NCBI GenBank assembly: GCA_900539625.1 | Contig: UQCW01000035.1 | Location: 1-27,256 of the forward strand | Length of the DNA stretch: 27,256 nt | Source: an uncultured Prevotella sp. | Lineage (GTDB): Bacteria; Bacteroidota; Bacteroidia; Bacteroidales; Bacteroidaceae | Reading direction: 5' to 3' | Shown here: piece after piece, positions 7,768 to 14,652 of the stretch | Position numbering within the stretch: the first letter of the stretch is position 1 | How the letters are laid out: every line of letters starts with the position of its first letter | Notes under the pieces: generated by a model | The model's input: the letters and a program-made list of their open reading frames with translations, nothing else | The model's database searches: none | Told to the model about the DNA's origin: nothing | Program-made: the position numbers and the translations under genes

Positions 7768-7824
7768 AATCATTATCATTTTTATTCAAGGGCAAAGTTA
7801 CAGACTTTCTAAGTAACTTCCAAA
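7768..7824 (-). promoter_or_regulatory. perR promoter with Fur/PerR-like box
   Basis: Minus strand: TTTG at 7824-7821, 20 bases, TAACTTTG at 7800-7793, a full consensus promoter with start near 7786. Just downstream, 7768-7780 reads (minus strand) AATGATAATGATT, two copies of the NATWAT hexamer that builds Fur/PerR boxes. A repressor bound there would cover the early transcribed region. Confidence 0.75.
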
Positions 7825-7871
7825 TTTTTCAAGGATTATTTTCAAAAATAATTGATTTTTTCTTGAAATCG

Positions 7872-7927
7872 CTTGCATGTTCAAAAATTAGTCTCTACCT
7901 TTGCTGTGTCATAGTTTGATAGTACAC
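7872..7927 (+). promoter_or_regulatory. ABC-operon promoter with operator-like palindrome
   Basis: CTTG at 7872-7875, 20 bases, TACCTTTG at 7896-7903, with start expected near 7910. Overlapping that start is an imperfect palindrome at 7906-7927: GTGTNNTA, six bases, TANNACAC. YtrA-subfamily GntR repressors in Bacillus bind a similar GTGT...ACAC inverted repeat (established for that family). The operon downstream encodes such a regulator, so this is its likely operator (inference). Confidence 0.7.
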
Positions 7928-7991
7928 CGCGAAGCAAGCCTATAAAACAAAACTTCTCCTAAGCGTTCAGACTTAAAAGCGCAGAGAGTCA

Positions 7992-8045
7992 ATGGCTGCC
8001 AAACGTCGCACGGCAACGAAACCTTTTAGCTGGTTATGTTGTTGA
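7992..8045 (+). CDS. candidate 17-aa leader peptide
   Basis: Reads MAAKRRTATKPFSWLCC then TGA. Strongly basic N-terminus and a paired-cysteine end. It is the first ATG in the predicted leader transcript (about 80 nt from the start site). At this length, chance is a real possibility. Confidence 0.25.
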   Translation: MAAKRRTATKPFSWLCC

Positions 8046-8122
8046 GACTCAGTGTTTAAACGCATTGTTTAAAGGGGATTTTTCATTCAAAACAGCGCCC
8101 CGAAAGTCAGGAACCGCATTTA

Positions 8123-8242
8123 ATGAACATCCTTCAAGCGCCCAGAACAATTATCAAAACCATCGCGAGACGCCTTCCAAAATCCTTGAGACTCATGTCT
8201 GTGGCTGTTGAGGGCGGTGGCTATCAAACTTCATCTTTCTAA
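8123..8242 (+). CDS. candidate 39-aa cationic small protein
   Basis: Starts MNILQAPRTIIKTIARRLPK, continues SLRLMSVAVEGGGYQTSSF, and stops at TAA 8240-8242. Residues ~4-25 alternate isoleucine/leucine with lysine/arginine and could form a cationic amphipathic helix. Located in the leader of an ABC transporter operon under a YtrA-type regulator. Function unknown; it could be a leader peptide, a secreted peptide or chance. Confidence 0.35.
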   Translation: MNILQAPRTIIKTIARRLPKSLRLMSVAVEGGGYQTSSF

Positions 8243-8262
8243 GTTGGTCTCGGCATTTATAG

Positions 8263-8358
8263 AATGCTTTTGACCACCTGCTTAGTCATCAACTTCGCCT
8301 CTACTTCTTTTATCTGGCACCACGCGCAGCGAGACAATCGTGTTGGAGCAACGTAATT
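8263..8358 (+). CDS. candidate 31-aa small ORF
   Basis: Begins MLLTTCLVINFASTSF with a short hydrophobic stretch, ends at TAA 8356-8358, 36 bp before the ATPase ATG. It would be translated just ahead of the ABC gene if real. Evidence is position only. Confidence 0.2.
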
Positions 8359-8394
8359 ATAAACGGAAATAACATCATCAAAACCCTATGTAAT

Positions 8395-9246
8395 ATGATA
8401 CAACTTAATGACATCACTTTTGGCTACAAGCGCAGGGGCTATCCTGTGTTCAGCCATTTCAGCATGAATCTCGAGCCCGACAGCATCTACGGGCTTCTCG
8501 GTAAAAACGGCGCGGGAAAAAGCACGTTGCTCTATCTGATGTGCGGACTGCTGCGTCCGCAGAGTGGCGAGGCTTTGTTCAACGGCAAGTCCGTGGTTGA
8601 GCGCCGCCCAGAAATTTTGGAAGACATCTTCATCGTTCCCGAGGAGTTTGAGCTTCCGCCGCTGAAACTTTCAACATACGTGAAGATCAATGCTCCGTTT
8701 TATCCGCATTTCAGTGAGGAACTCCTCAGCCAGTGTCTGCAGGATTTCGAACTTCCTGAAGACATCAATCTGGGCGGACTCTCGATGGGGCAGAAGAAAA
8801 AGGCGTTCATTGCCTTTGCCATTGCCACCAACACGCGCCTGCTGCTGATGGACGAGCCGACAAACGGGCTTGACATTCCTGCAAAGGCATGCTTTCGCCG
8901 CGTGGTGGCGCGGCAGATGCGTGAAGACCGCACCATCGTTATCTCAACCCATCAGGTGCGCGACGTTGATGCCTTGCTCGACCATGTGGCAGTGGTGGAC
9001 CATTCAAAAATCCTGCTCAACGCTTCCACGGCCGACATCACTTCGCGCCTGGTGTTTGAGCAACGGGCTGCCGGCGAAGACACCAGCGATGCGCTTTATG
9101 CACAGCCCAACATGATGGGGAACGCCATCATCGCCCGTAACACTGACGGACGCGACTCGCAAATCAACCTCGAAATGCTCTTCAACGCGCTGATGGAAAA
9201 CAACGCACTGATGGAAGGCAACGAGGAAACGTCTCTCAAACCATAA
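8395..9246 (+). CDS. ABC transporter ATP-binding protein
   Basis: 283-aa nucleotide-binding subunit. Walker A GKNGAGKST at residues 36-44, signature LSMGQ at 129-133, Walker B LLLMDEP at 149-155, switch histidine H186 (STHQV). The usual Q-loop glutamine region reads IVPEEFELP, so that glutamine may be replaced. The last ~65 residues after the core are an acidic/asparagine-rich extension of unknown role. First gene of a three-gene operon with a permease (21-bp gap) and a YtrA-type regulator, an arrangement in Firmicutes linked to sensing and export of peptide antibiotics; the substrate here is unknown. Confidence 0.93.
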   Translation: MIQLNDITFGYKRRGYPVFSHFSMNLEPDSIYGLLGKNGAGKSTLLYLMCGLLRPQSGEALFNGKSVVERRPEILEDIFIVPEEFELPPLKLSTYVKINAPFYPHFSEELLSQCLQDFELPEDINLGGLSMGQKKKAFIAFAIATNTRLLLMDEPTNGLDIPAKACFRRVVARQMREDRTIVISTHQVRDVDALLDHVAVVDHSKILLNASTADITSRLVFEQRAAGEDTSDALYAQPNMMGNAIIARNTDGRDSQINLEMLFNALMENNALMEGNEETSLKP

Positions 9247-9267
9247 TATACAAAGGAGGAACATCTC

Positions 9268-10161
9268 ATGAAAAATATTTCTGTATCCCGCATGACGCTG
9301 CTTTTGCGTCGCGACTTGTTTTCAAACTGGAAACGTCATCTGCTCCAATTGGGCATTATCTACGCTTTGCTGACGGTCTTCCTCTGTGGAAAATACTATG
9401 GATATTTTAGTCCATTCGACCTCGAAGCGTTCAAGGCTTCCCACCCAGCTATGTTACAAGCATATCTGGAGCAGAAGCAGGCATACATTTCATCATCCGT
9501 CGTTGGCATCGGCCTCTTTTATTTCCTCTTCGTGCTCTCGACGTCCTTTGCCGGCATCTCCACCAAGCAGCAACGCATCAGCGCCCTGATGCTCCCTGCC
9601 ACCAATATGGAGAAATACCTGACGGGCATTCTTTCGGCCATTGTCAGAACCTTCCTCTTCATGACCGTGGGTGTCGTTTTGGCCGACCTGACGCGCATGG
9701 CCATCATGCCGTTTTTCGATGTCACGATGAGCTCATTGCTCCCGAGCATCTGTGTCGATGGCATATACAATAATGTCTGCTTCATCATTGAGCGTTTCTC
9801 ATCCACGACAGAGTATTACTACGATGGTGGGTCTTACCAAGCATGGGCTGGCTATAAGATTCTTACGCTGAATCTCTTATATTTGATGGCCGTTTTCTAC
9901 GCCGTCTTCTCAAGCGCCATGTTCCGCAAGCGTGCCTTCCTGTGGGGGATTCTGCTCTTCATCGGTGCCATGATTGCTTTCGCATTCACTCTTCTTGAGT
10001 TTGTAAAAATGGGAATGAAGCCTGCGCATGGTTTCAGCATGGAAACGGCGACAGCCATAACGGGCGTTGTCAGTGCCGTTTCGTATGTCATCTTCACCTA
10101 CTTCGGCTATCGTCATTTAAAGCGGCTGCAAGTGATTCCCCGAAAATTCTTTAGCCTATGA
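9268..10161 (+). CDS. ABC transporter permease, ABC-2-like
   Basis: 297-aa integral membrane protein with about six hydrophobic segments: near residues 27-46 (LGIIYALLTVFLCGKYYGYF), 75-95 (VVGIGLFYFLFVLSTSF), 115-140, 198-215, 222-245 and 265-285. No other domain. A ribosome-binding-like AGGAGG precedes the ATG by about 10 bp (9254-9259), unusual in this organism group. It would form a transporter with the preceding ATPase. Its stop overlaps the next start (ATGA). Confidence 0.85.
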   Translation: MKNISVSRMTLLLRRDLFSNWKRHLLQLGIIYALLTVFLCGKYYGYFSPFDLEAFKASHPAMLQAYLEQKQAYISSSVVGIGLFYFLFVLSTSFAGISTKQQRISALMLPATNMEKYLTGILSAIVRTFLFMTVGVVLADLTRMAIMPFFDVTMSSLLPSICVDGIYNNVCFIIERFSSTTEYYYDGGSYQAWAGYKILTLNLLYLMAVFYAVFSSAMFRKRAFLWGILLFIGAMIAFAFTLLEFVKMGMKPAHGFSMETATAITGVVSAVSYVIFTYFGYRHLKRLQVIPRKFFSL

Positions 10162-10517
10162 TTTTCAAGGAAGGACAGGCTATTTTCATTCAGATTGCGG
10201 AGCGCATTTGCGATGAAATACTGGCCGGGAAATATGAAGCAGACGCTCGCATTCCGGGGGTGCGCGACTATTCCGTCACACTGGAGGTGAATGTTAACAC
10301 CACCGTGAAGGCCTACGAACAACTGGCGCAGCGTGGCGTGATCTATAATAAGCGCGGACTCGGCTATTTTGTGGCCGCCGATGCACAATCGCAAATCCTG
10401 AAGACACGGCGTGAGACTTTCTTCAACAGCGAACTCCCCGAACTCGTTGTGCGCATGCGTCAGCTTGGTGTGACGCCAGAAGACATCAAAACGGCTTACG
10501 AGAAGGACAATGCGTGA
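10158..10517 (+). CDS. GntR-family regulator, YtrA subfamily
   Basis: 119 aa: an N-terminal winged HTH (about 1-75; IFIQIAERICDEILAGKY, NVNTTVKAYEQLAQRGV, GLGYFVA) and only a short two-helix C-terminus (about 85-119), the size and layout of YtrA-type GntR proteins rather than FadR/HutC types. The ATG overlaps the permease stop by 4 bp, so it is translated with the transporter. I infer that it represses its own operon through the palindrome at 7906-7927. In place of the usual DxRLPSVR the wing region reads ADARIPGVRDYS. Confidence 0.9.
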   Translation: MIFKEGQAIFIQIAERICDEILAGKYEADARIPGVRDYSVTLEVNVNTTVKAYEQLAQRGVIYNKRGLGYFVAADAQSQILKTRRETFFNSELPELVVRMRQLGVTPEDIKTAYEKDNA

Positions 10518-10585
10518 TGGCAGGTGGATGTATCCCACTGTAAGGCAAAGATGACTTGGACTCATCCCCAGCCATCATGCTGTGT

Positions 10586-10779
10586 ATAAGTAGGTGTTCA
10601 AAATTAGTTTATACTATCCATGTAGGGATAATCCAGTTTAATATTGCCTTGCCGCATTCTTTTGCCCCTACAACTGTCTTTCATCAGTCACGTAGCCCGC
10701 TACGCTCCTTCTTCAAGACAGCTGTAGGAACAAAATAATATGACAATTCAATATAAACTAATTCTGAACACCTACTTAT
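10586..10779. repeat. palindromic element 2 (MITE-like), 194 bp
   Basis: 28-bp terminal inverted repeats (10586-10613 and 10752-10779) match with two mismatches or fewer. An inner stem pairs CTACAACTGTCTT with AAGACAGCTGTAG. The minus strand of 10684-10711 carries the core GAAGGAGC, GTA, GCGGGC, TAC, GTGACTGA. It lies 68 bp after the GntR stop. A 45-bp copy of its left arm recurs at 233-277. No ORF. Confidence 0.87.
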
Positions 10780-10805
10780 TATAATAAGTAGCATTCCAAA
10801 ATTAT

Positions 10806-10852
10806 GGCCAAACTTGCTCTCGGGCCTGAGAGCAAGTTTGGCCTGTTTTTTT
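10806..10852 (+). terminator. strong rho-independent terminator
   Basis: Perfect 16-bp stem GGCCAAACTTGCTCTC / GAGAGCAAGTTTGGCC (10806-10821 and 10828-10843), 6-nt loop, then TGTTTTTTT. It probably ends the ABC operon transcript after it has passed through the palindromic element. A further small palindrome, TTACACCA-16-TGGTGTAA, lies at 10904-10935; nothing else is seen before the array at 10982. Confidence 0.93.
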
Positions 10853-10981
10853 AGGATTGCCCATATTGGCGGCAGACGTGTTATGGGAATGGAACACACT
10901 TTTTTACACCAGAAAATAGTTTCATCGTGGTGTAAGTGGTTGTCCGCTTTTTCTCATATTCTGATAAGCCTAACAAGTTGT

Positions 10982-11067
10982 CTACTCGCGGCCGCCGGCA
11001 ATGCTACTCGCGGCCGCAGGTAAAGCTACTCGCGGCCGAAGGTAGAGCTACTCGCGGCCGCGAGTAG
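10982..11067 (+). repeat. 22-bp GC-rich repeat array, interior copy
   Basis: Three 22-bp units (10982-11003, 11004-11025, 11026-11047), each CTACTCGCGGCCG plus a variable tail such as CAGGTAAAG, and a last unit that is the perfect 20-bp palindrome CTACTCGCGGCCGCGAGTAG (11048-11067) followed by ATGAC. The same unit occurs at 111-179 and at the right window end. The surrounding 10853-11160 has no gene. Confidence 0.93.
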
Positions 11068-11162
11068 ATGACATGTAAGCTTGATTGTTATTACGCGCAG
11101 GGGGTATAGTTGGTAGAGATAAGAAGAAGGGGGGAAGTGAAAGTAATTCTTTTTCGCATAAA

Positions 11163-11199
11163 AAAGGCATACCAAGGAAAAAAACCTTGATATGCCTTT
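11163..11199 (-). terminator. terminator of GH109-like gene
   Basis: AAAGGCATACCAAGG (11163-11177) pairs with CCTTGATATGCCTTT (11185-11199) with one mismatch. The A tract preceding it on the plus strand gives a U tract in the minus-strand transcript. It lies 42 bp past the stop of the gene at 11241-12890. Confidence 0.85.
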
Positions 11200-11240
11200 A
11201 GGATGGTTTATGTCTTGGCTTTTAAGCCATTTCGTTTCAA

Positions 11241-12890
11241 TTAGAGAGCTTTGGCGGCAGCAGCGCGAGTCTTGGCCAATGCCTTTGCGTAAGCCTTGGT
11301 AGCCTTAGCCTTGTTCTTGGCGTCGGCCTTAGTCATAGTGTCGAAGAGCTTCCAGAGGTTGTTCTTCGCGCCAGCAGCCTTCCAAGCAGCAGTCCATGCC
11401 TTTGAAGAAGCTTCAACGGCAGCTTCCTCTTCTGCAGAAGCATATTTGTGCTTGTAGCCCTTCACGTCATTCCAGTGACCACGAGTGAAGTCGGGGAACG
11501 TCACAGAAGCGCAGTTGTTGTCCATTGAGAGGGCACCGAGTTCAGCGATGCAGCACCATTCAGCGAGGTCGTAAACGTCCATGTCGAGTGGCAAACCGTG
11601 CTGGAGGCAGTAGATCAAACGGGCGCACATGATGAAGTCCATACCGCCGTGACCACCAACTTCCTTGGCGAGCTTACCAAACTTGGCAAGGATTGGGTGT
11701 TCGTACTGCTTTTCGAGGGCAGCTTTTTCAGCTTCTGGCATAAAGCTGTGTGAAGAGAGGTTGTCAACCTGTGGCTGGTGGCCGGCGTTCTTGAGCTGTT
11801 TAGCGTCAACAGCGTAGCCTTCAACAGGATATTTGTTTGCAAAACCCTTAGTACCAGTCAGCTGATACAAGCGGCTGTATGGCTGTGGGTTCATAACGTC
11901 GTGCTGCAATTCAATCACCTTGTGGTTGGCAGTGCGAATCAACGTTGTCGTGTGGTCGCCGTTGCGGAAGTCGTTGCAAGGCTTGCCAGTTTTCTTCTCA
12001 ACGAGTTCCTTACCGTGTACGCTCTTCGTGTCCATGGCAACGAGTGTTGTCATGCGGTCGCCGCGGTGGATGTCGAGGGCCTGTGCAACAGGGCCGAGGC
12101 CGTGAGTGGCGTAAACGTCACCGCGGTTTTCGCGGTTGTATTTCAAGCGCCAGCCGAGCTGTTCGGGGTCTGATCCATCAGGATTCTTCCAGTAGTAATC
12201 CCAGAAGTCGTCGAGGTTGTGGATATAGGCACCCTGAGCGCGGAGGATTTCTCCGAATACGCCATGCTGTGCCATGTTCAAAGTGCGCATTTCAAACCAG
12301 TCGTAGCAGCAGTTTTCGAGAATCATGCAGTTTTTCTGCATCTTCTCCGAAAGGTCAACGAGCTTCCAGCATTCTTCGAGGTTCATTGCAGAAGGCACTT
12401 CGTCGGCAACGTTCTTGCCGTGTTTCAGTGCGCATTCAGCAACGGGGAAGTGGTGTGCCCAGTCGGTTGCGATGTAAACGAGGTCGATGTCAGGGCGAGC
12501 GCAGAGTTCCTTATAGCCGTTTTCGCCAGAATAGATGGCTGCGGGGGGAAGTCCTCTCTTGCGGAGCTTTTCGTTTTGTGCAACGGCGCGAGCTTCAACG
12601 AAGTCGCAGAGTGCAACGATTTCAACGCCAGGGAGAACGCAGAAATTGTCGACAGCACCAGGGCCGCGCATACCGAGACCAACGAGGCCGATGCGTACGG
12701 TTTTGTACTTTGGCAACTTGAGGCCGAGAACGTTCTTCTGACCAGCGGGGCGTGCCGGAGTTTCAACTACGATGGTACCCTTGTCCCAATGCCATTTCGT
12801 TGAAGGCGAAAGAGACTGTGCATTAGCAGTTTGAGCACCGAAGCCCAGTACTGCAGCAAATGCTAACGCTACAATTTTGTTAAACTTCAT
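11241..12890 (-). CDS. secreted Gfo/Idh/MocA-fold protein, GH109-like glycosidase
   Basis: 549 aa. Signal peptide MKFNKIVALAFAAVLGFGAQTANA, so periplasmic or secreted. A Rossmann NAD-binding motif (IGLVGLGMRGPGAV, residues 67-80; CDFVEARA near 95) and a C-terminal oxidoreductase domain with GGHGGMDF near 415 match GH109, whose characterised members remove alpha-N-acetylgalactosamine by an NAD-dependent elimination mechanism. Such an enzyme would act on mucin-type glycans. GH109-like sequences include untested functions, so the substrate is open. The last ~50 residues are alanine/lysine-rich (TKADAKNKAKATKAYAKA and on), an unusual tail for the family. Single gene with its own promoter and terminator. 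Confidence 0.85.
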   Translation of the reverse strand: MKFNKIVALAFAAVLGFGAQTANAQSLSPSTKWHWDKGTIVVETPARPAGQKNVLGLKLPKYKTVRIGLVGLGMRGPGAVDNFCVLPGVEIVALCDFVEARAVAQNEKLRKRGLPPAAIYSGENGYKELCARPDIDLVYIATDWAHHFPVAECALKHGKNVADEVPSAMNLEECWKLVDLSEKMQKNCMILENCCYDWFEMRTLNMAQHGVFGEILRAQGAYIHNLDDFWDYYWKNPDGSDPEQLGWRLKYNRENRGDVYATHGLGPVAQALDIHRGDRMTTLVAMDTKSVHGKELVEKKTGKPCNDFRNGDHTTTLIRTANHKVIELQHDVMNPQPYSRLYQLTGTKGFANKYPVEGYAVDAKQLKNAGHQPQVDNLSSHSFMPEAEKAALEKQYEHPILAKFGKLAKEVGGHGGMDFIMCARLIYCLQHGLPLDMDVYDLAEWCCIAELGALSMDNNCASVTFPDFTRGHWNDVKGYKHKYASAEEEAAVEASSKAWTAAWKAAGAKNNLWKLFDTMTKADAKNKAKATKAYAKALAKTRAAAAKAL

Positions 12891-12982
12891 AGGTTGATTG
12901 ATTAGATATTAAATGTTTTGTTGTAGTCTATGTTTAGGAATGAAAGTGTTTTTTGTTACGTCTCATCCATATAATCCAATGG

Positions 12983-12990
12983 CAAAGTTA
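12983..12990 (-). promoter_or_regulatory. -7 box of GH109-like gene
   Basis: On the minus strand this reads TAACTTTG (TAnnTTTG). It lies ~92 bp upstream of the ATG at 12890; no clear -33 TTTG is seen. Confidence 0.5.
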
Positions 12991-13043
12991 ATTATAATAT
13001 CTGATTAAATCTATGTTTTTCACTGGCATTTTTAATGGTGTAC

Positions 13044-13083
13044 TAAAAAAACGCCGCGTGATGCTTTGTATGCACACGCGGCG
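13044..13083 (-). terminator. terminator of GYF-domain gene
   Basis: CGCCGCGTG (13052-13060) pairs with CACGCGGCG (13075-13083). The AAAAAAA at 13045-13051 gives a U tract on the minus-strand transcript, ending the block that comes down from punA and the 13177-13731 gene. Confidence 0.85.
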
Positions 13084-13176
13084 GATGTTAATTTGGTGTT
13101 CAAAATTATTTTTATGATATATGCCAGAGCATTATTCTTACATAATGTAAAAATAATGCTGCCTACGGTGTTCGAT

Positions 13177-13731
13177 TTATCCGAAAATGCTCTTCAACAA
13201 GGTGAAGCCGAATATCAGAGAAACGATTCCAGCGAGGAGCAGGAGAACCGTGATGATGAGGCCAGCAATGGCCATGCCTTTCTTCGGACGGCAGACGCCG
13301 ATGATTGAGAATATCAGGGCGACAAGCCATGCGATGGCCAGGCCGACACCTGGAATCCAAAGAACGAAAAGCAGGATGGCCAAGGTCATGCCGATGGCAC
13401 CGCAGACATTCGTTGGCGACTCCGTGTTGACCACCACCTGCTGCACGGCGGCCCCGCTCTGCTCTGTGGCGGCGTAGGCCGGCTCTGTGCCAGCTTCAGT
13501 TGTTTCAGTGTGGTAAACAGGCTGTTCGGCAGCTGGCTGTTCGGCTGCGACTGGACTTGTTTGTCCGTTAAACAAGTATGCAAGCTGCGGCACCTGTCCG
13601 GCTGGCGTCCATTGCGTCAGTCCTGGCATCCACACCAGGGTGGAGGCCGTCACGCCGCGCCCCAAGAGTTCGCTGTCTTTCAGCGGACCGTTCTTTTGGC
13701 GGTTGGCGTCTAAATAAAAAATATTTTCCAT
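13177..13731 (-). CDS. GYF_2/DUF4339 membrane protein
   Basis: 184 aa in three parts. Residues ~1-55 form a GYF_2/DUF4339 domain (FYLDANRQKNGPL, TLVWMPGLTQWTPAG), a presumed protein-protein interaction module. Residues ~56-105 are a low-complexity Ala/Glu/Thr linker. Residues ~107-184 contain two hydrophobic hairpin segments (GMTLAILLFVLWIPGVGLAI and GLIITVLLLLAGIVSLIFGF), like DUF4190-type membrane anchors. No enzyme motif. It lies 105 bp downstream of punA on the same strand and has a terminator after it. Function unknown. Confidence 0.85.
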   Translation of the reverse strand: MENIFYLDANRQKNGPLKDSELLGRGVTASTLVWMPGLTQWTPAGQVPQLAYLFNGQTSPVAAEQPAAEQPVYHTETTEAGTEPAYAATEQSGAAVQQVVVNTESPTNVCGAIGMTLAILLFVLWIPGVGLAIAWLVALIFSIIGVCRPKKGMAIAGLIITVLLLLAGIVSLIFGFTLLKSIFG

Positions 13732-13836
13732 CTTTACTTATTTACAGATGAGGGCGTTGGGTTTCAAGTTATGATTGCTCGTTTCTTCTCCATTCCCCTT
13801 TCCGTTCGGAAACAGGCATGGGGACCCCCCGTTGGG

Positions 13837-14652
13837 TTATTCTTCCAATTTGGCAATGAGAGAACGGAAGATTTCCGCCATGAGCGGTTGTACGGCGTTG
13901 GCAGCACGCTGCACTTCTTCGTGGCTCACCTCAACGATTTTTCCAGGAACTCCCAAGTCCGTGATGATGCTCACGCCGAAAGTGCGGATGCCACAATGGT
14001 GGGCAACGATGACTTCAGGCACAGTGCTCATGCCCACGGCGTCGGCACCGAAAGTGCGATACATGCGATATTCAGCCGGTGTTTCGTAAGTTGGGCCTTG
14101 CGTGGCGAGGTAAACACCTTCAACCACCTTGATGCCTTTTTCTTTGGCGATGTCGCGGGCCTGCTGCAAAAATGCCTTGTCGTAGGCTTCGTGCATATCC
14201 GGGAAACGGGGACCTGTCGGGAAGTTTGGCCCGTGGAGCGGATGTTCTGGCAGGAAGTTGATGTGGTCGGTGATGAGCATGAGGTCGCCAATTTCAAATT
14301 CCGGATTCACACCTCCAGAGGCGTTGCTGACGAAGAGGTTCTTGATGCCCAATTCATACATGACACGGACAGGGAAGGTGACCTGCTTCATGTCATATCC
14401 TTCATAATAATGGAAACGTCCTTCAAGCGCCATGACTTCTTTGCCGCCCAATCGACCGAAGAGCAGACGGCCGCTGTGGCCATCAACGGTTGAAACTGGG
14501 AAGTTGGGGATGTCGGCGTAAGGAAATTCGTCGATGATTTCGATTTCGGCGGCCAGGCGTCCGAGACCTGTGCCTAATATGATGGCTGTTTTGGGACGAG
14601 AGGCAGTGTGTTGCTTGATCCACTCAGCCGTTTGTTTGATTGCTTGTAACAT
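13837..14652 (-). CDS. punA: purine nucleoside phosphorylase
   Basis: 271-aa cytosolic enzyme of the PNP/MTAP (trimeric) family, splitting purine nucleosides with phosphate into base and ribose-1-phosphate for salvage. Motifs: GTGLG near residue 27 (phosphate loop), GHSGRL, ALEGRFHYYEGY, SNASGGVNPEF, GPTYETPAEYRM and DAVGMSTVPEV, all positioned as in the family, and the length is typical. The ATG lies 29 bp inside the end of lpxK, so the two are translated together. Confidence 0.96.
   Translation of the reverse strand: MLQAIKQTAEWIKQHTASRPKTAIILGTGLGRLAAEIEIIDEFPYADIPNFPVSTVDGHSGRLLFGRLGGKEVMALEGRFHYYEGYDMKQVTFPVRVMYELGIKNLFVSNASGGVNPEFEIGDLMLITDHINFLPEHPLHGPNFPTGPRFPDMHEAYDKAFLQQARDIAKEKGIKVVEGVYLATQGPTYETPAEYRMYRTFGADAVGMSTVPEVIVAHHCGIRTFGVSIITDLGVPGKIVEVSHEEVQRAANAVQPLMAEIFRSLIAKLEE

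Larger units (their letters stand above)
7910..8394 (+). other. 485-nt transcribed leader of ABC operon
   Basis: From the predicted start at ~7910 to the ATG at 8395 there is no ORF longer than 40 codons. The leader holds three small ORFs in three different frames (7992-8045, 8123-8242, 8263-8358) and a short hairpin, TTTAAAC-GCATT-GTTTAAA, near 8060-8078 followed by GGGGATTTTT. No terminator strong enough to isolate an independent RNA is visible. It may be a regulatory leader, a small-protein locus or an sRNA. Confidence 0.5.

Noticed and set aside
7910..8394. tmRNA or other known structural RNA
   Set aside because: No tRNA-like ends, no tag reading frame and no recognised conserved motif; only a leader with small ORFs can be supported.
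10982..11067. CRISPR array
   Set aside because: The unit is 22 bp in all with only ~8 variable bases, the final unit is a palindrome, and no cas gene is in the window.
12219..12803. 194-codon plus-strand ORF opposite the GH109-like gene
   Set aside because: Shadow of a confident minus-strand gene with a signal peptide and NAD-binding motif; no domain in the product.
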